Assembly: GCA_009193035.1 (NCBI GenBank) | Contig: SWDT01000122.1 | Span: forward strand, 124,001-188,000 | DNA length: 64,000 nucleotides | Direction of reading: 5' to 3' | DNA from: Halicephalobus mephisto | Taxonomy: Eukaryota > Nematoda > Chromadorea > Rhabditida > Panagrolaimidae | Shown: in pieces, positions 10,260 through 21,831 of the stretch | Numbering within the stretch: the first letter of the stretch is position 1 | Layout: each line of letters begins with the position of its first letter | Notes under the pieces: model-generated | What the model saw: the letters and a program-made list of their open reading frames with translations, nothing else | What the model was told of the DNA's origin: nothing | Databases searched by the model: none | Position numbers and translations under genes: made by a program

Positions 10260-13200
10260 CTAACGCTTATCCCACTTACATCTAGCAGATTTTGCCGGAG
10301 TTTTAAAATAATCAACTTCATTTTTCCCGCCTTTTCCTCTTTGAAGTTGATTCCTAAGAACATAATAATTTTCATCCTTTTTATCCGCTTCATGATTCTC
10401 AATTGCAGCTTTTTTAAGATCAGTATCTTCATGTCTTTTAAAAATATCCATCGTATCCTCTTCTTGTTTAATTTTAGTCCTTGCAAGTTGAACATCTAGA
10501 GAATTAATCTCCTCAGGGATATTCTCACGGATCGCTTGTTCAAGTTCCTCTTTAGTTTTAAACGGATCTCCATACAGCATTTTAGCACTTTCTTGAGAAA
10601 TCTAAAAAATCAATCATTACAAAACTAAAAAATTACTACCAATCAACCTCAAAATGAAATTCTAGATCTTTCTAAAAAGTTCCAGAACCACACTATAATA
10701 AAACTCATGAACTTTTTTTACAAAATTATCTCAAAACGAATTTCCAAAAACCAAAATAATCAAAAATTTTAAATCGTAGTAATTTCGTAATTCACTTTTG
10801 AGAACTACATTCTTCCTGAGTAAATAGAAACTCCTAAATTACAATCCCCCATAAAACACAAATCTCCTATAGCTAATTTTCATATATAAAACTACTTTCA
10901 AATTCTCAAAAAATCATAAATTTTTTCATATAAAAAAACCCAAACTTACATGATAAGGTACTGCCCATTTGCACACTTTAAATAAATAATCCCTTCTAAA
11001 ATCACCAAAAATTTTCTCTGTTCTTGCTTGATTCATATATTGTCCATCTATTTCACAATTATAAATTTTGTTATAATTCCTTCTACGTTCATATAAAAGT
11101 CTATAAAGTTTCGTTTCCGGTCTTGTTGCATCGGCTTCTCTTTGAAGTTCATCAATTTCCCATTTATCTATTTTAATTTCTCCAAGCATTTGAGCTTCAA
11201 GAGCCTCAAATTCAGCAGGATCTATATCCTGAAAACATACCGAACTTTGCAATGGTACAACGCCCTTAGGAAAAGTATTCGGTTCTCCTTCCATTAATTC
11301 CTTCATTTTTCTCAACTTATTCTTGTTAGAATCCGGATGAAGAGCAACATCAACATAAATATGTTCCAGATATCGAGTACTTGGGTCATTGTGAGTTCTC
11401 GGATCAAGTCTAATCCCTCTCAAAGGAGAAGCAAAATAAACGGCTTCTGGAAGATTGTTTTTCTCCACAATACGACTCTTCGAAACAGCATAGTCATTGA
11501 TAACTTCATCCACCTCATCCACCACTCGAATTAAGTCAGCAAAACTGAAAACACCAATACATTCCAAAAAAATAAAACTATTACGAAATAATTTCAATAC
11601 AAATTTCTAGAACATTCTTGACACAAAACTCGAACTGGTTCCTGCCACGAAAGTCCCCGAGAGATACGGTAGGATGCGCGCGTCGTTATGGATCTTCACA
11701 GCCGAATTTCCGTTGTTATTATCTTTAGAAATTTCAATATATCTTTTGAAATAAACAAGTCCAATAAATAAACCTCCTCAAAACCACCCAATACCATAAC
11801 AACTTAAAATTAGTTTCACACGATGATTTCATAATTTACTTTTAAACAACTATAACCTTTCTAGATCTAAAACCTAAATCAAAATCACAGAGTTCACAAC
11901 CCTTGAAATTTAATTTTCATATATAAAACTATCTTTAAATCCTCAAAAAATTTCCCAAAATCATTTTTTAAATTATAAAAACAAAAATAACTTACTGAAT
12001 AACTTCTTTTTCAAACCATCTTCCAAATTGAATTCCAATAAAAATTTGTCTTTCATCTATTTCCCAATTTTTTTTAATAAAAAAACAAATTTCATATCTT
12101 TGATAATCCTTACTAACACCAGGATGACCACTTGATCCAAAGGATAATTTTTCTTTATATGGATTTTTGCTCGATTTTCTTTGTTGAACAGCTTCAATAT
12201 CTTCATCAAAATTCTTGTTGGATTCATCGAGAACATCTCTACTCCAATTTGTGTCGTCATAAGGAATAGCAACACTAGCTTCGATCCCGATATAATTTAT
12301 GCAAATTTTATCTTCTTCAATTTCTTTAAAAAGTTGGTAATCTCCTTTTTGAACATGATCTAGAGCTTTTAGGATATTCTTTAATAAATTTTCATTTAAA
12401 TCAGGATTACTGCCTTGAGACATGGCCATTTCAGAATAGAGGGATCTGGCATCAGAAGCCGGATCTAACGAATCAACTTGCACTAAAAAGTACAATATAA
12501 TGTAAAAAATCAAAAATTCCCACAAAATAATCTCAACACAAATTTTCGCAACTTTCCACTTGAGATCAGAAATCTAGCCTAAAATTCCGGTTTTGCACAT
12601 TGATTATTTCGTAATCAATCGTAAAAATAATACAAATTTTTAATAAAATTACCTCAATGTACATTTTTAGAAGTTTTTATAAATTAAAATGCCTACGTGA
12701 CAATTTCAATTTTGCACAATAGTAATTTCGTAATCAATTTTCTAGAACTAAAATCTTCTTAAATCAAAATCAGAGCACAAAACTCTTTAAAATTAATTTT
12801 CATATATAAAATCACTTTCAAATTTCTTCAAAATAATATTTCTGTTTATATATAAAATTAAAATTAAAAATTTCCAAACTTACTTGTCCATTCTCGATGA
12901 ATTTCATTTTTATTCGTTTTTTTACTAATAAACGGATGAACTAAAGCTTTTTCCATGTCCATCCTCTGTTTCGGATTCAAGTCCATCAATTTCGAAATAA
13001 AATCATCAACATCAGGATCGTATTTTTGAATTCCATCAACGACAGAATTTTCTTCAATGTCCCCGAGGGTCGGAAGAGGACGTTGTTTGCTTAACTAACA
13101 TTGATCAAGATTCATATATCAAAAATTTCCAAAAATAACTTACATATTCATTGGCCAATCTTATAGCTTTTTTTAATTTTAAATAACGTCTTTTTCCAGT

Positions 13201-15042
13201 GATTAATTCAAAAGTCAAAAGTCCCAAAGCCCAAGAATCAATGGCAAAAGTGGCTTCTTCATAGTTACCGTCGTCAGCAAGACATTCTGGCGGAAGACAA
13301 TTCGGATCTCCTTTGAACTCTCGACTTCTGGAAAAATAATTTAAAAAATTAAAAATAATAAAAAAACCAAAAATAACCTAAATTTAAAGAATTAAAATAT
13401 GTCAAAAACTTCTAAAAACCAATACTAAAAATAGTAAAAACTGAAAGATAATAATTAAATTTGAAAAATTATTTAATATTAATTAATAAAAATCGTTTAG
13501 AAAATTTTAAATAATCTTGGTCATTTGGTTTTCTCTTTTTTTGATTCCTGATGCAGTGGTCAGAAAACTGGTCTACCACGCAAAACCCTCAGGTTCGATT
13601 CCTTTGACAATGATGACAAACATAAGCACTGGGCTCAGAACGTCGATGATACGAAAACGCTTATGCTGAGTTCCTTTTTGATTTTTGTTTAAAAAACGAA
13701 CCTGGATTTCACTTTTTTATAATGAACGAAACCTCCAATCTTGATGTTTCCATTGACGTTGATGAAGACGTTGTTGGCACAGAGTTCGGTGTGGATAACG
13801 CCCTTCGAATGGATATACTTCAGTCCCTTGATTACTCTCTTCAGGACATGGGCGACTGCATCTCGAGAAAAAAGACCCACTTGTTTCTGATACGTATTTT
13901 TTCTCCAATTTTTAACGACATTGTTTAATTCGGAATTGACTTCTTCGAATCTGCCGTCTTCTGATTCTCCTTTCTTGAACTTCCATCTGACTTCTATGTG
14001 GTTTCTGATCGGGATATAAGCCGGAAACAACATGCCTACGTACTGACGATGACGAAATTCCCCAAAAAGTCCCATAATGTGCTTCTGGATTTTCAGTTCT
14101 TTCAAGACAGAAATCTCTCTCAAAGTAGTCATGATAGTGTTCTCATCCGTCAACTCCACAATGTTCAAGGTGAACTGCAGCTTGTTGGGGGACTTCTGCT
14201 CCACCAAGTAAGATGCTTCAACCACAGTCCCATCGGCATTGAAAATCCTGTTGAGCACCCTTAGGGGGACGTAGTGCCGGATTCCAATAAGACTATTCCT
14301 GAAAGTTTACAAAAAATTAGAAATTTTATATAAAAAGTAAGTTTTGTGTAAAAATTAGGAATAAGATGGAAATTTATATAGAAATTAAAAGAAGATGTAA
14401 ATTTTATTAGATAATTAATGCATAAAGAAATACATACGTAAGCATAAATGCACACAAAAATCTTGAAATATATAATTGTATATAAATTTTTAAATTTAGA
14501 TCAAGGATTTCCTAATTTTATATCAAATTATTGTTAAAATAAATATACCTAAATATATATTCATATATAAATTTTTAAATTTAGATCAAGGATTTTTTAA
14601 TTTTATATCAAATTATTGTTAAAATAAAGATACCTAAATATATATTCATATATGAACTTTTTAATTTAGATCAAGAATTTTCTAATTTTATATCAAATTA
14701 TTGTTAAAATAAAGATACCTAAATATATATTCATATATGAATTTTTTAATTTAGATCGAGAATTTTCTAATTTTATATCAAATTATTGTTAAAATAAATA
14801 TATCTAAATATATATTCATATATGAACTTTTTAATTTAGATCAAGAATTTTCTAATTTTATATCAAATTATTGTTAAAATAAAGATACCTAAATATATAT
14901 TCATATATGAACTTTTTAATTTAGATCAAGGATTTCCTAATTTTATATCAAATTATTGTTAAAATAAAGAAACTCACGACTTCAGGTACTCCTCGTATTC
15001 TCCGACTTTGGTTAACTCGATCAATCGTTTCTCTCCGACCAT
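10260..15042 (-). CDS. Pseudokinase, 826 aa, with long C-terminal region
   Basis: CDS complement join of exons 15042..14978, 14298..13702, 13327..13144, 13094..12884, 12482..11996, 11544..10950, 10601..10260; every phase fits. Residues ~25-340 form a protein kinase fold, but the catalytic residues are replaced. HRD is HTE (191-193), DFG is GGF (211 is Gly), and no beta-3 lysine is seen (FTLNIVEL). APE is kept as PPE, and C-lobe motifs (DSWALGLLTFELITGK, RMDMEKALVHPF) are intact. It should not phosphorylate substrates and is more likely a scaffold or allosteric partner. Residues ~353-826 are acidic, Lys/Glu-rich and unrecognised. The start MVGEKR follows acceptor TTCCAG by 3 nt. PolyA AATAAA is at 10231-10226. 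The exon 2 donor (GTTCGT) is weak. Confidence 0.8.
13540..13690 (+). mobile_element. tRNA-derived SINE-like element in pseudokinase intron 2
   Basis: On the plus strand, an A-box-like TGGTCAGAAAACTGG (about 13557-13571) is followed about 20 nt later by a perfect B box, GGTTCGATTCC (13592-13602). Downstream lies an inverted pair, CATAAGC (13621-13627) and GCTTATG (about 13659-13665). The tRNA-like head does not fold into a full cloverleaf (the T stem is broken), so this looks like a SINE or tRNA relic, not a tRNA. It lies antisense within the intron, close to its 5' splice site (13701). Confidence 0.5.
14490..14970. repeat. ~84-bp tandem array in pseudokinase intron 1
   Basis: Five to six copies of a unit containing AAATATATATTCATATATGA, TTTAGATCAAGGATTT and CAAATTATTGTTAAAATAAA fill the intron up to the exon 1 donor. 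Confidence 0.75.
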
Positions 15043-15237
15043 CTTCTGGAACGTCTCCGGACAACTGATCACGGATGTGTAGACAAGCGAGGATGAAATT
15101 TCCTTCTGTAGCGGGTTATGACGTCAATTGTACTTGCCTCCAGGGTTCTATCGACAAGAATTATCTTCTACAAGGTTATCTCACAGTGAATAAATCTTCA
15201 ATTACAAAAACAAGGAATAATTTCATTCACAAATTTG

Positions 15238-15340
15238 TCACTTTTTGGGTTTGATGAATTGTTCAGTTTTTTCTTGCGCTAATTTCCACTCGCGCTCGGG
15301 AACGAGGAAAGCTATCGTGGTCCTGAAAGTCCCATTTTCA
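15238..15340 (-). CDS. Possible terminal exon of an unidentified gene
   Basis: After the acceptor-like GGGACTTTCAG the minus strand encodes a protein-like segment (TTIAFLVPEREWKLAQEK, then a Lys-rich end and TGA at 15240-15238), 196 bp upstream of the pseudokinase ATG. The frame stays open further upstream to about 15412. No matching upstream exon was found: 15400-16000 holds diverged repeats. It could be a gene relic or a chance frame inside repeats. Confidence 0.3.
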
Positions 15341-15349
15341 AAGTTCAGT

Positions 15350-16020
15350 TCGTGTTTGTCATGGCCATTTTTTCCTTTTTTATCATTAAAACCAGTCCAA
15401 AAGCAACATTCTTGTCATAATTATCAGAAATTTTCGTGCTAAGAGTTTCTTTGAGGTTTGATAACAGCCGTTTTTTCCTTTTTTATTATTAGAGCCAGTT
15501 CGACAGTTGTTCCTATCACGGTTTTCAGGAACTTTCGCGGTGGGAGTTGGTTTTACGTTTTGCGACAATTTTTTTATTCCTAAACCATTGACATTTTTGT
15601 GTTGTTATTTTTCTTCTTAATTTTCGCGTTTTTTGTGGTTATTTTTTCTTTTTTTATTGTTGGGATCCGTTCGACCATTTTTCTACCGTAAGTCTTCAGG
15701 AACTTTCGCGGCTTAAATTCGTATTCTGTGACTATCAATTCTTGTTTTTTCCACTTTTATTCGAATAATTTTATCATTGTTATATTTGTTGAAAATTTTT
15801 CTGTTAATAATTTATTCTGTGTTCTGTGATGGCTATTTTTCCAGTTTTATTTCTAAACCGTTTTGATATTTTCAATATCGTATTTATTATTAATTTTTGT
15901 ATAATCACTTTTATTAAGCTTCATTCGGTGATAATTTTATTCCTACAACCAATTCAACGGTCATCTCACATTGTACTTCTCGAGAACTTCCGCGATGAGG
16001 ATTGATTTCTCATTCTATTT
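15350..16020. repeat. Diverged repeats between exonuclease and pseudokinase genes
   Basis: GGAACTTTCGCGGTGGGAG-type words recur at about 15530, 15700 and 15985, with matching AT-rich spacers, indicating an old tandem array of roughly 170-290 bp units. Related words appear at 32440, 33060 and 41940-42780. Confidence 0.5.
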
Positions 16021-16152
16021 ATTTTTAAAACCCCATATAAACACTATTGAACACCCAAAACCCCTCAAAAATCATGTGGACCATTTATTCTCCTGGCAAG
16101 ATCATCAAGTGTACAACCTTTAAAAGTAACGGAACTGCAAAACTTAAACCAA

Positions 16153-18577
16153 TCAAGGCCCGTTTCTCTCCTTATTCTGGAGAATTGGGATTTCTTCTTT
16201 CTTATTATCCATGTAAGACCCAAACTCATCCCCATAGGCCAAGCAGACTTGAAGAAGAGCTTCACAATCAGCGTGAGCGTGGTGGGCGTTGTAATCAGAT
16301 TTTGTGACTTGTTTGAAGAGATTCTCCAACTTGAAATTTCCTTTGAAAAAGTAAGTATTAGCTTCAAACTTATTAAATTCCCATTTAGATTCCGAGACTT
16401 TTCTGAAAAATTATTACAACCATTAGGGACTATTGCGAAATTGTTTCAAAACGAATTTCTAGAAATTTAGAAGTTTCTAAAGCTCGAGATTTCAAATATC
16501 GGTTCCATTGGATTCTAGAAGTTCCTACAAAGTTATGGAAGTCTAGAACTTTCCATAAAATTTTAATCTTATAAAATTGATAATATTAAAAATATCAAAC
16601 CTGAAGAAAGATTTTCCCGTTCTACGTCGTTTTGCAGGAGACCATTTCCCAGTGTCCATGAATGCCAGAGGCAACACGTCATCATCCTGGAATAACCTGT
16701 AACCTCTGAAATCGATTTTTTTAAAATTATTAATATGAAAATTACCTTTTAGTTGCTGAATTTTCTTTTTTATTTTCTGTTTTCTTTTTTGGAGGAGTGA
16801 CAAATCCGACTGTTAATGGCTGGGAAAGTGCAGATTCAGAATCAAGAATCTGAATCGATTCAGAAATTACTTCATTACCAATTATTTGAATTTCATCATC
16901 ATTTTGAACACTAGAAGGCCCAGGTTCCGTGATTTCTTCCGTTGGTTGATTTGTTAATTTTGCAGATTCAAATATGTCAGAAACTGAAGTTTTTTATATC
17001 AAAATTTTTCTCAGCTTGAATTTACGTGACGATTTCATAATATTTAAAGTTCGAAAAATTCGTGTCGAGACTTTTTCGCGAAAATATTTATTTTTGTGAT
17101 TTCGAAATCAACATCTAAAAAGTCCTACAAATTCGTGTTGGGACCATTTCGCGGTAAATTCTACTTTTAAATTTTTATATTAATATACTTTTAAGATCAG
17201 TATCTGAATTCGAGGTTTTGGAAATTTCTAACAAGTTCTGAAAATTCGTGTTGGGACCATTTTGTAGTAAATAAAGGATCTCCCGTTCCTCAACCCAATG
17301 GGTGGCTAATCATCCCTGGATACAGGAGCCGGATCACCGATGTTAACATCGACCTCCGTTGAGTCTTTCATTCTGGAGCGTTTTTTATAGGGTTTTTGTC
17401 TTTTTCGTCATTATTCCCAAAACTCTCTTCGAAAAAAGTACCTAAAAATTTATTTTCCGCATTCTTTTTTGGAGACGAACAGAGAAAAATAATCCGATTG
17501 CTGCTCTCCAAAAAAAGAGTGTGTAAAACAAATTTTTATACATTTTTTTCGAAGAGAATTTTGGGAATAATGACGAAAAAGATAACAACCCTAGTTTTTT
17601 AGCATGTGTTTTCTAGTCCTCTCCCCCGCGTACGGGTTGCCAGCCCTGACGCAAATTAATGGTTTAGGACCACCTTTACTTTCACATGTTATTTTGTAGT
17701 AAAATTTAACTTTTCCTAAATTCTCACCTTTTTCCCAGTCAATACCCGTCGTGACTGTCGCTAATTTGTCTAGATGAGATTTTTCTAGATCTAAAAAAGC
17801 CAAATAAGAATCCAAAAAATAAATCCCATCTGGAATTGGATATTCTTGGATCAATTTGTTTCTTGCCAATTCTCCATATAAAATTCTAAAATCAAATTTC
17901 ATTCCATTATGTGCTATTAAACATGCCGGTTTTTCTTGATTTTCTAGAAATTTATGAACAATAGGCCATTCTTTTTTAAAAGAATTTTTAAATTTTAAAT
18001 CATCTTGACTCAAATGGATCGCTGCAGTAATTTTTCTAGTTTCTTCGTACTTAATCCAATCGTTAGGATGAAGATTTGGTCGAACTTGACAACTGTAAAA
18101 ATTAGAAGCAATATTTGAAATTAATTTAGTGTCATTTCCAAAACCTGCTTCATTATGCAAATTTTGGATTTCTTTGTCGAAATTCTGTCTAGGAACGCTT
18201 AGAAAACACATTTCAGTGATTTGAGGAAGTGAATCAACAGTATCATCTGAAATTTTCGAAATTATTAATTTTAAAATTTTTCTAAATTTGTTAAATTTTA
18301 AAATTAACTATTTTAAAAACAGTAATTTCATAATTTTTAATTAATTTTTCAAAAATCAAAAACTTTAATTTTAAGACTTAAATTATAAAATTCCTCTAAT
18401 TTTGAATTTTAAAAACTTACGAATTTTTATAGATTTTGTCACAAAATTATTAATACTCCTTTTTGTATCTCCAGGAACTGGTCTATTGTCCTCTATTCCA
18501 GGAGGAATTAATCCCGTCGTTTCAAAATCCATAAAAATCAACGTTCTGACTTGATTCGGCCTCAGGATATTTTTCAT
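16153..18577 (-). CDS. TREX-like DEDDh 3'-5' exonuclease
   Basis: CDS complement join of exons 18577..18421, 18246..17728, 16983..16746, 16705..16601, 16402..16153; 422 aa, all phases consistent. Exo I is FMDFETTGL (D17, E19), Exo II AHNGMKFDF (D171), Exo III HHAHADCEALL (H380, D385), so all five DEDDh residues are present and activity is expected. The fold and the LPQITEMCFLSV segment match TREX-type enzymes that degrade stray DNA. It is longer than human TREX1 (314 aa) because exon 3 adds a ~78-residue Glu/Ser-rich, probably disordered insert between Exo II and Exo III. The ATG follows acceptor GGTTTTAG by 11 nt. Intron 2 contains a MITE. The reading frame may have shifted near the stop (see findings). 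Confidence 0.8.
17388..17593. mobile_element. hAT-like MITE, 206 bp, in exonuclease intron
   Basis: About 50-bp terminal inverted repeats begin TAGGGTT and share CTTTTTCGTCATTATTCCC and CTCTTCGAAAAAA (about 46 of 50 match). Both ends are flanked by the 8-bp direct repeat GTTTTTTA (17380-17387 and 17594-17601), the hAT target-site length. No transposase is present; this is a clean, fairly young insertion. Confidence 0.8.
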
Positions 18578-18747
18578 TTGATTCCCCGCTAAAACCGCGT
18601 AATTTAAAAACTTACTTTTTTAAATAAAAATTAGATCAAAACTAATTCAACACCAATTTGCCTAAGAACAACTTTATTTTTCTAGATATAAATGATAAAA
18701 TTCAATTAGATCAAAAAGCAGAGTAATTAAAACAAAAACTTGTAGTT

Positions 18748-18753
18748 TTTATT
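18748..18753 (-). terminator. PolyA signal of dlst
   Basis: AATAAA on the minus strand, about 70 nt past the E2 stop and about 158 nt before the trans-splice acceptor of the exonuclease gene. Confidence 0.6.
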
Positions 18754-18823
18754 TAAATTACTCAAACCTAATTTAATTTCCTTCCTTCATCAATCAGCTA
18801 CTTATCCAATTTCATTAATCCAT

Positions 18824-20821
18824 CTAGAGATTCATCAAGATCGTTCTCGGATCTTCAACAGCGGTCTTGATTTTCTTCAAGAAAGTAACTGCCTCTCTTC
18901 CATCAATCAAACGATGATCATACGTCAAAGCAATCGTCATCATTGGACGAATTTCAACTTTTCCATTAACAGCAATTGGTCTGTCGAATATTCCATGCAT
19001 TCCCAAAATAGCAGATTGTGGCGGATTAATAATTGGTGTTCCAAACATTGATCCAAATACTCCACCATTTGAAATAGTAAAAGTACCACCTTCCATATCT
19101 TCAATTGCTAGTTTTCCATCACGTGCTTTCTCACCTATTTGAGCAAGAGTAACTTCAATTTGAGCATAATCCATTGACTCAACGTTACGTAAAACTGGGA
19201 CAACTAGACCTTTAGGAGTTGCAACAGCTACAGAAATGTCCACAAATTGACGATAGACAATTTCATTATCATCAATGACTGAAAAATTTTTTTAAATTGT
19301 AAAATTACAGTAAATAACTCACCAGCATTGACAACAGGTTGATCTTGAAGAGCATAAGAAGCAGCTCGAATGAATGGAGACATTAATCCAAGTTTAATTC
19401 CGTGTTTCTTGGTGAAGTCTTTTTGATAACGGTTACGCATTTCCATAACGTTGCTAAAAATAAAAATTAAAACTACCATAACAATACGAAAATTTTAGAA
19501 AAATTATCTCAAAACGAATTTCTAAAAACCAAAATAATGGAAAATTTTAAATCAGTAATTTCGTAATTCGCTTTTGAGAACTACATTCTTCCTGAGTAAA
19601 TAGAAACTTTTAAATTACAATCCCATAAAGCACAAATCTTCTATCTATTTGTTAAAGTTAATTTCCATATATGAAACTACTTTTAAATCCTAAACCATAC
19701 CGTAATAAAACTCAAAATCTTATAAATTCACTTCAACATAAATTTCCAAAAAATTCTAAAAACTAAAACAACTTAAAATTCCAATTTTGCTCAGTACTTG
19801 TTTCATAACCAACTTTTTACAACAAAGATCTTCTTGAAAAAATATAACTTTTATATCGAGGTTACATAGGCCGCAACCTTGCTACTTCCTATATTTAATA
19901 TCCATATAAAACTACTTTTAAATTTCCAAAAACCCACATAACCCTTTTAAAAAACAAATTATTTCTTGTAAAAAAACTAAAACTCAACCTCATGTCAATT
20001 TCGTTGAAAGTAGTCAACATCGCATAAGTATTCTGAGCGTCCTTCAATCTTTGAGCAATACGTTGACGCATCCTATTAATTTTAACTCTTGTTTCAGATC
20101 TACTTCCAGTAATGGCTTGATCTACCGGGACTCCTTTAGGGATATTCGATGGAGTAACTGGGATTTGACTCACCGGGGTGCTTTTAATAGGAGTAGATGG
20201 AGGAGGGGATACTTTTGGCATTTCTTTTGGGATTTCTCCAGAAGTCGAAGATGGTGCTGGAGGCGGTGGAGGTGGAGCAGCAGCAGGTGCTTGTTTTGGT
20301 TCTTCTTTTTTGGCTTCTGGCGCAGGAGCAGAAGCAGCAGCTCCACTTTCTCCTTTTTGCAATTTGTAAAGCTTTTGTTTCGCAACGACTTTTTGTCCAT
20401 CTTCAACCAAAAGTTCGACAATTGTTCCAGAAAATGGAGCAGGAACTTCAACTGAAGTTTTATCAGTTTCTATTTCAGCGACTAGTTCGTCTTCTTGCAC
20501 AAAATCTCCTTTTTGTTTGATCCATCTGATGTCACCTTCAGAGATGGATTCCGCAAATGCAGGTCCTTGAACTTCCACAATATCAGAAAAAAGGACTTGA
20601 CTAGCATGGATAAAGCGAGCAGATGGTGGTAAATAAGATGGTTGAAGCAACAAAACACCCTGCTTCGGCACAACGATCCCAATTCGACGTTGAGTAGGAG
20701 CCGAGCTTGATAACGCCTGGAAAAACGAATTTTTATATGAAATTTACTCCATTTCATCTACCTGTCTACACAACGCAGCTTGGACTGGCCGCAACCGAGA
20801 ACAAACTCGATAAGCGAGCAT
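18824..20821 (-). CDS. dlst-1: Dihydrolipoyllysine succinyltransferase, E2 of 2-oxoglutarate dehydrogenase
   Basis: CDS complement join of exons 20821..20762, 20716..19989, 19453..19323, 19278..18824; 457 aa, phases consistent. This mitochondrial TCA-cycle enzyme transfers the succinyl group from lipoyl-lysine to CoA. Residues 1-~60 are Arg/Ser-rich, a mitochondrial presequence. One lipoyl domain (~65-140) carries [12 protein letters not shown] with K106 as the lipoylation site. A Pro/Ala-rich linker follows, with no peripheral subunit-binding domain, as usual for animal E2o. The catalytic domain (~225-457) has FNEIDMSN and the active-site [10 protein letters not shown] (H428, D432). An acceptor CTTTTCCAG lies 5 nt before the ATG. 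It is likely the first gene of an operon with the exonuclease gene. Confidence 0.95.
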
Positions 20822-21700
20822 GTTACCTGGAAAAGTAATTATTATACAAAATTAGATTTCAATTAAGGACCCAAATTAAATAAAACTAAAAACAAAGAAA
20901 AAATATGCCTATAGTCAAAACAACAACTAAGATTATACAAATGGATATGAGAATAAAAATCAGGATTAATAATATAGGCATTAAAATATGATCGATGATA
21001 TATAAAACTGAGTGACGAGAGTAGAAAAGTAAATATTAAAACAAATACGATTATATGTGAAAAAGCCGTGATTAACTACATAGATATAAGATCATTAGAG
21101 ATGTAGTGAAAACTAAATGAATGTTAGCAGGGATCTAATTTTTTAAAATAAAGATCACGATCGATGATATATAAAAAATTGAAAAAAAAATTTGAGATAG
21201 AAAAATGTTAAAAAATGATTATATACAAAATACAAAACGCGGTTAATTATATAGGTACGAAGCTATGAAAAATAGGGTAAGAAGTAAATAAAAATTCTAC
21301 TTTTTAAATATAAAGATCACGATCGATGATATATAAAAAACGATAAAAAAAGAGTAGGAAAATAAATATTAAATAACACAATTATATGAAAAATACAAAA
21401 CGCGGTTGACTATATAGGTACAAAGCTATGGAAGACAAGGTGAGAAGTAAGTAAAAATTCTACTTTTTAAATATAAAGATCACGATCGATGATATATAAA
21501 AAACGATAAAAAAAGAGTAGGAAAATAAATATTAAATAACACGATTATATAAAAAATACAAAACGCGGTTGACTATATAGGTACAAAGCTATGGAAGACA
21601 AGGTGAGAAGTAAGTAAAAATTCTACTTTTTAAATATAAAAATCCCAATTAAAAAGACCAAAGAACAAAGCATAGAGGAATCAACGAAAACGAACGCGAG
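20822..21700. repeat. ~164-bp satellite upstream of dlst
   Basis: GATCGATGATATATAAA recurs at about 20990, 21158, 21321 and 21485, with GGTTGACTATATAGGTACAAAG between. The last two units are nearly identical. The dlst promoter must lie in or near this array. Confidence 0.75.
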
Positions 21701-21831
21701 GTTGTTGAGGCGCACATTGGCAGTCCGTCGCACAAGGCCAAACGAAAGAGAATTTTAAATTCGATAAATTTCGATATATCAAAAAAAATTTATTTTAAAC
21801 TAAAAACGCATTATTTATATTTTGAATTTTA

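Noticed and set aside
13722..14264. Plus-strand frames opposite pseudokinase exon 2
   Set aside because: Shadow frames; the minus strand shows an ordered kinase fold with matching splice phases.
20051..20520. Frames of 63-134 codons opposite or shifted to the E2 gene
   Set aside because: They are shadows of the lipoyl domain and Pro/Ala linker of the E2 gene, whose own frame has clear catalytic motifs.
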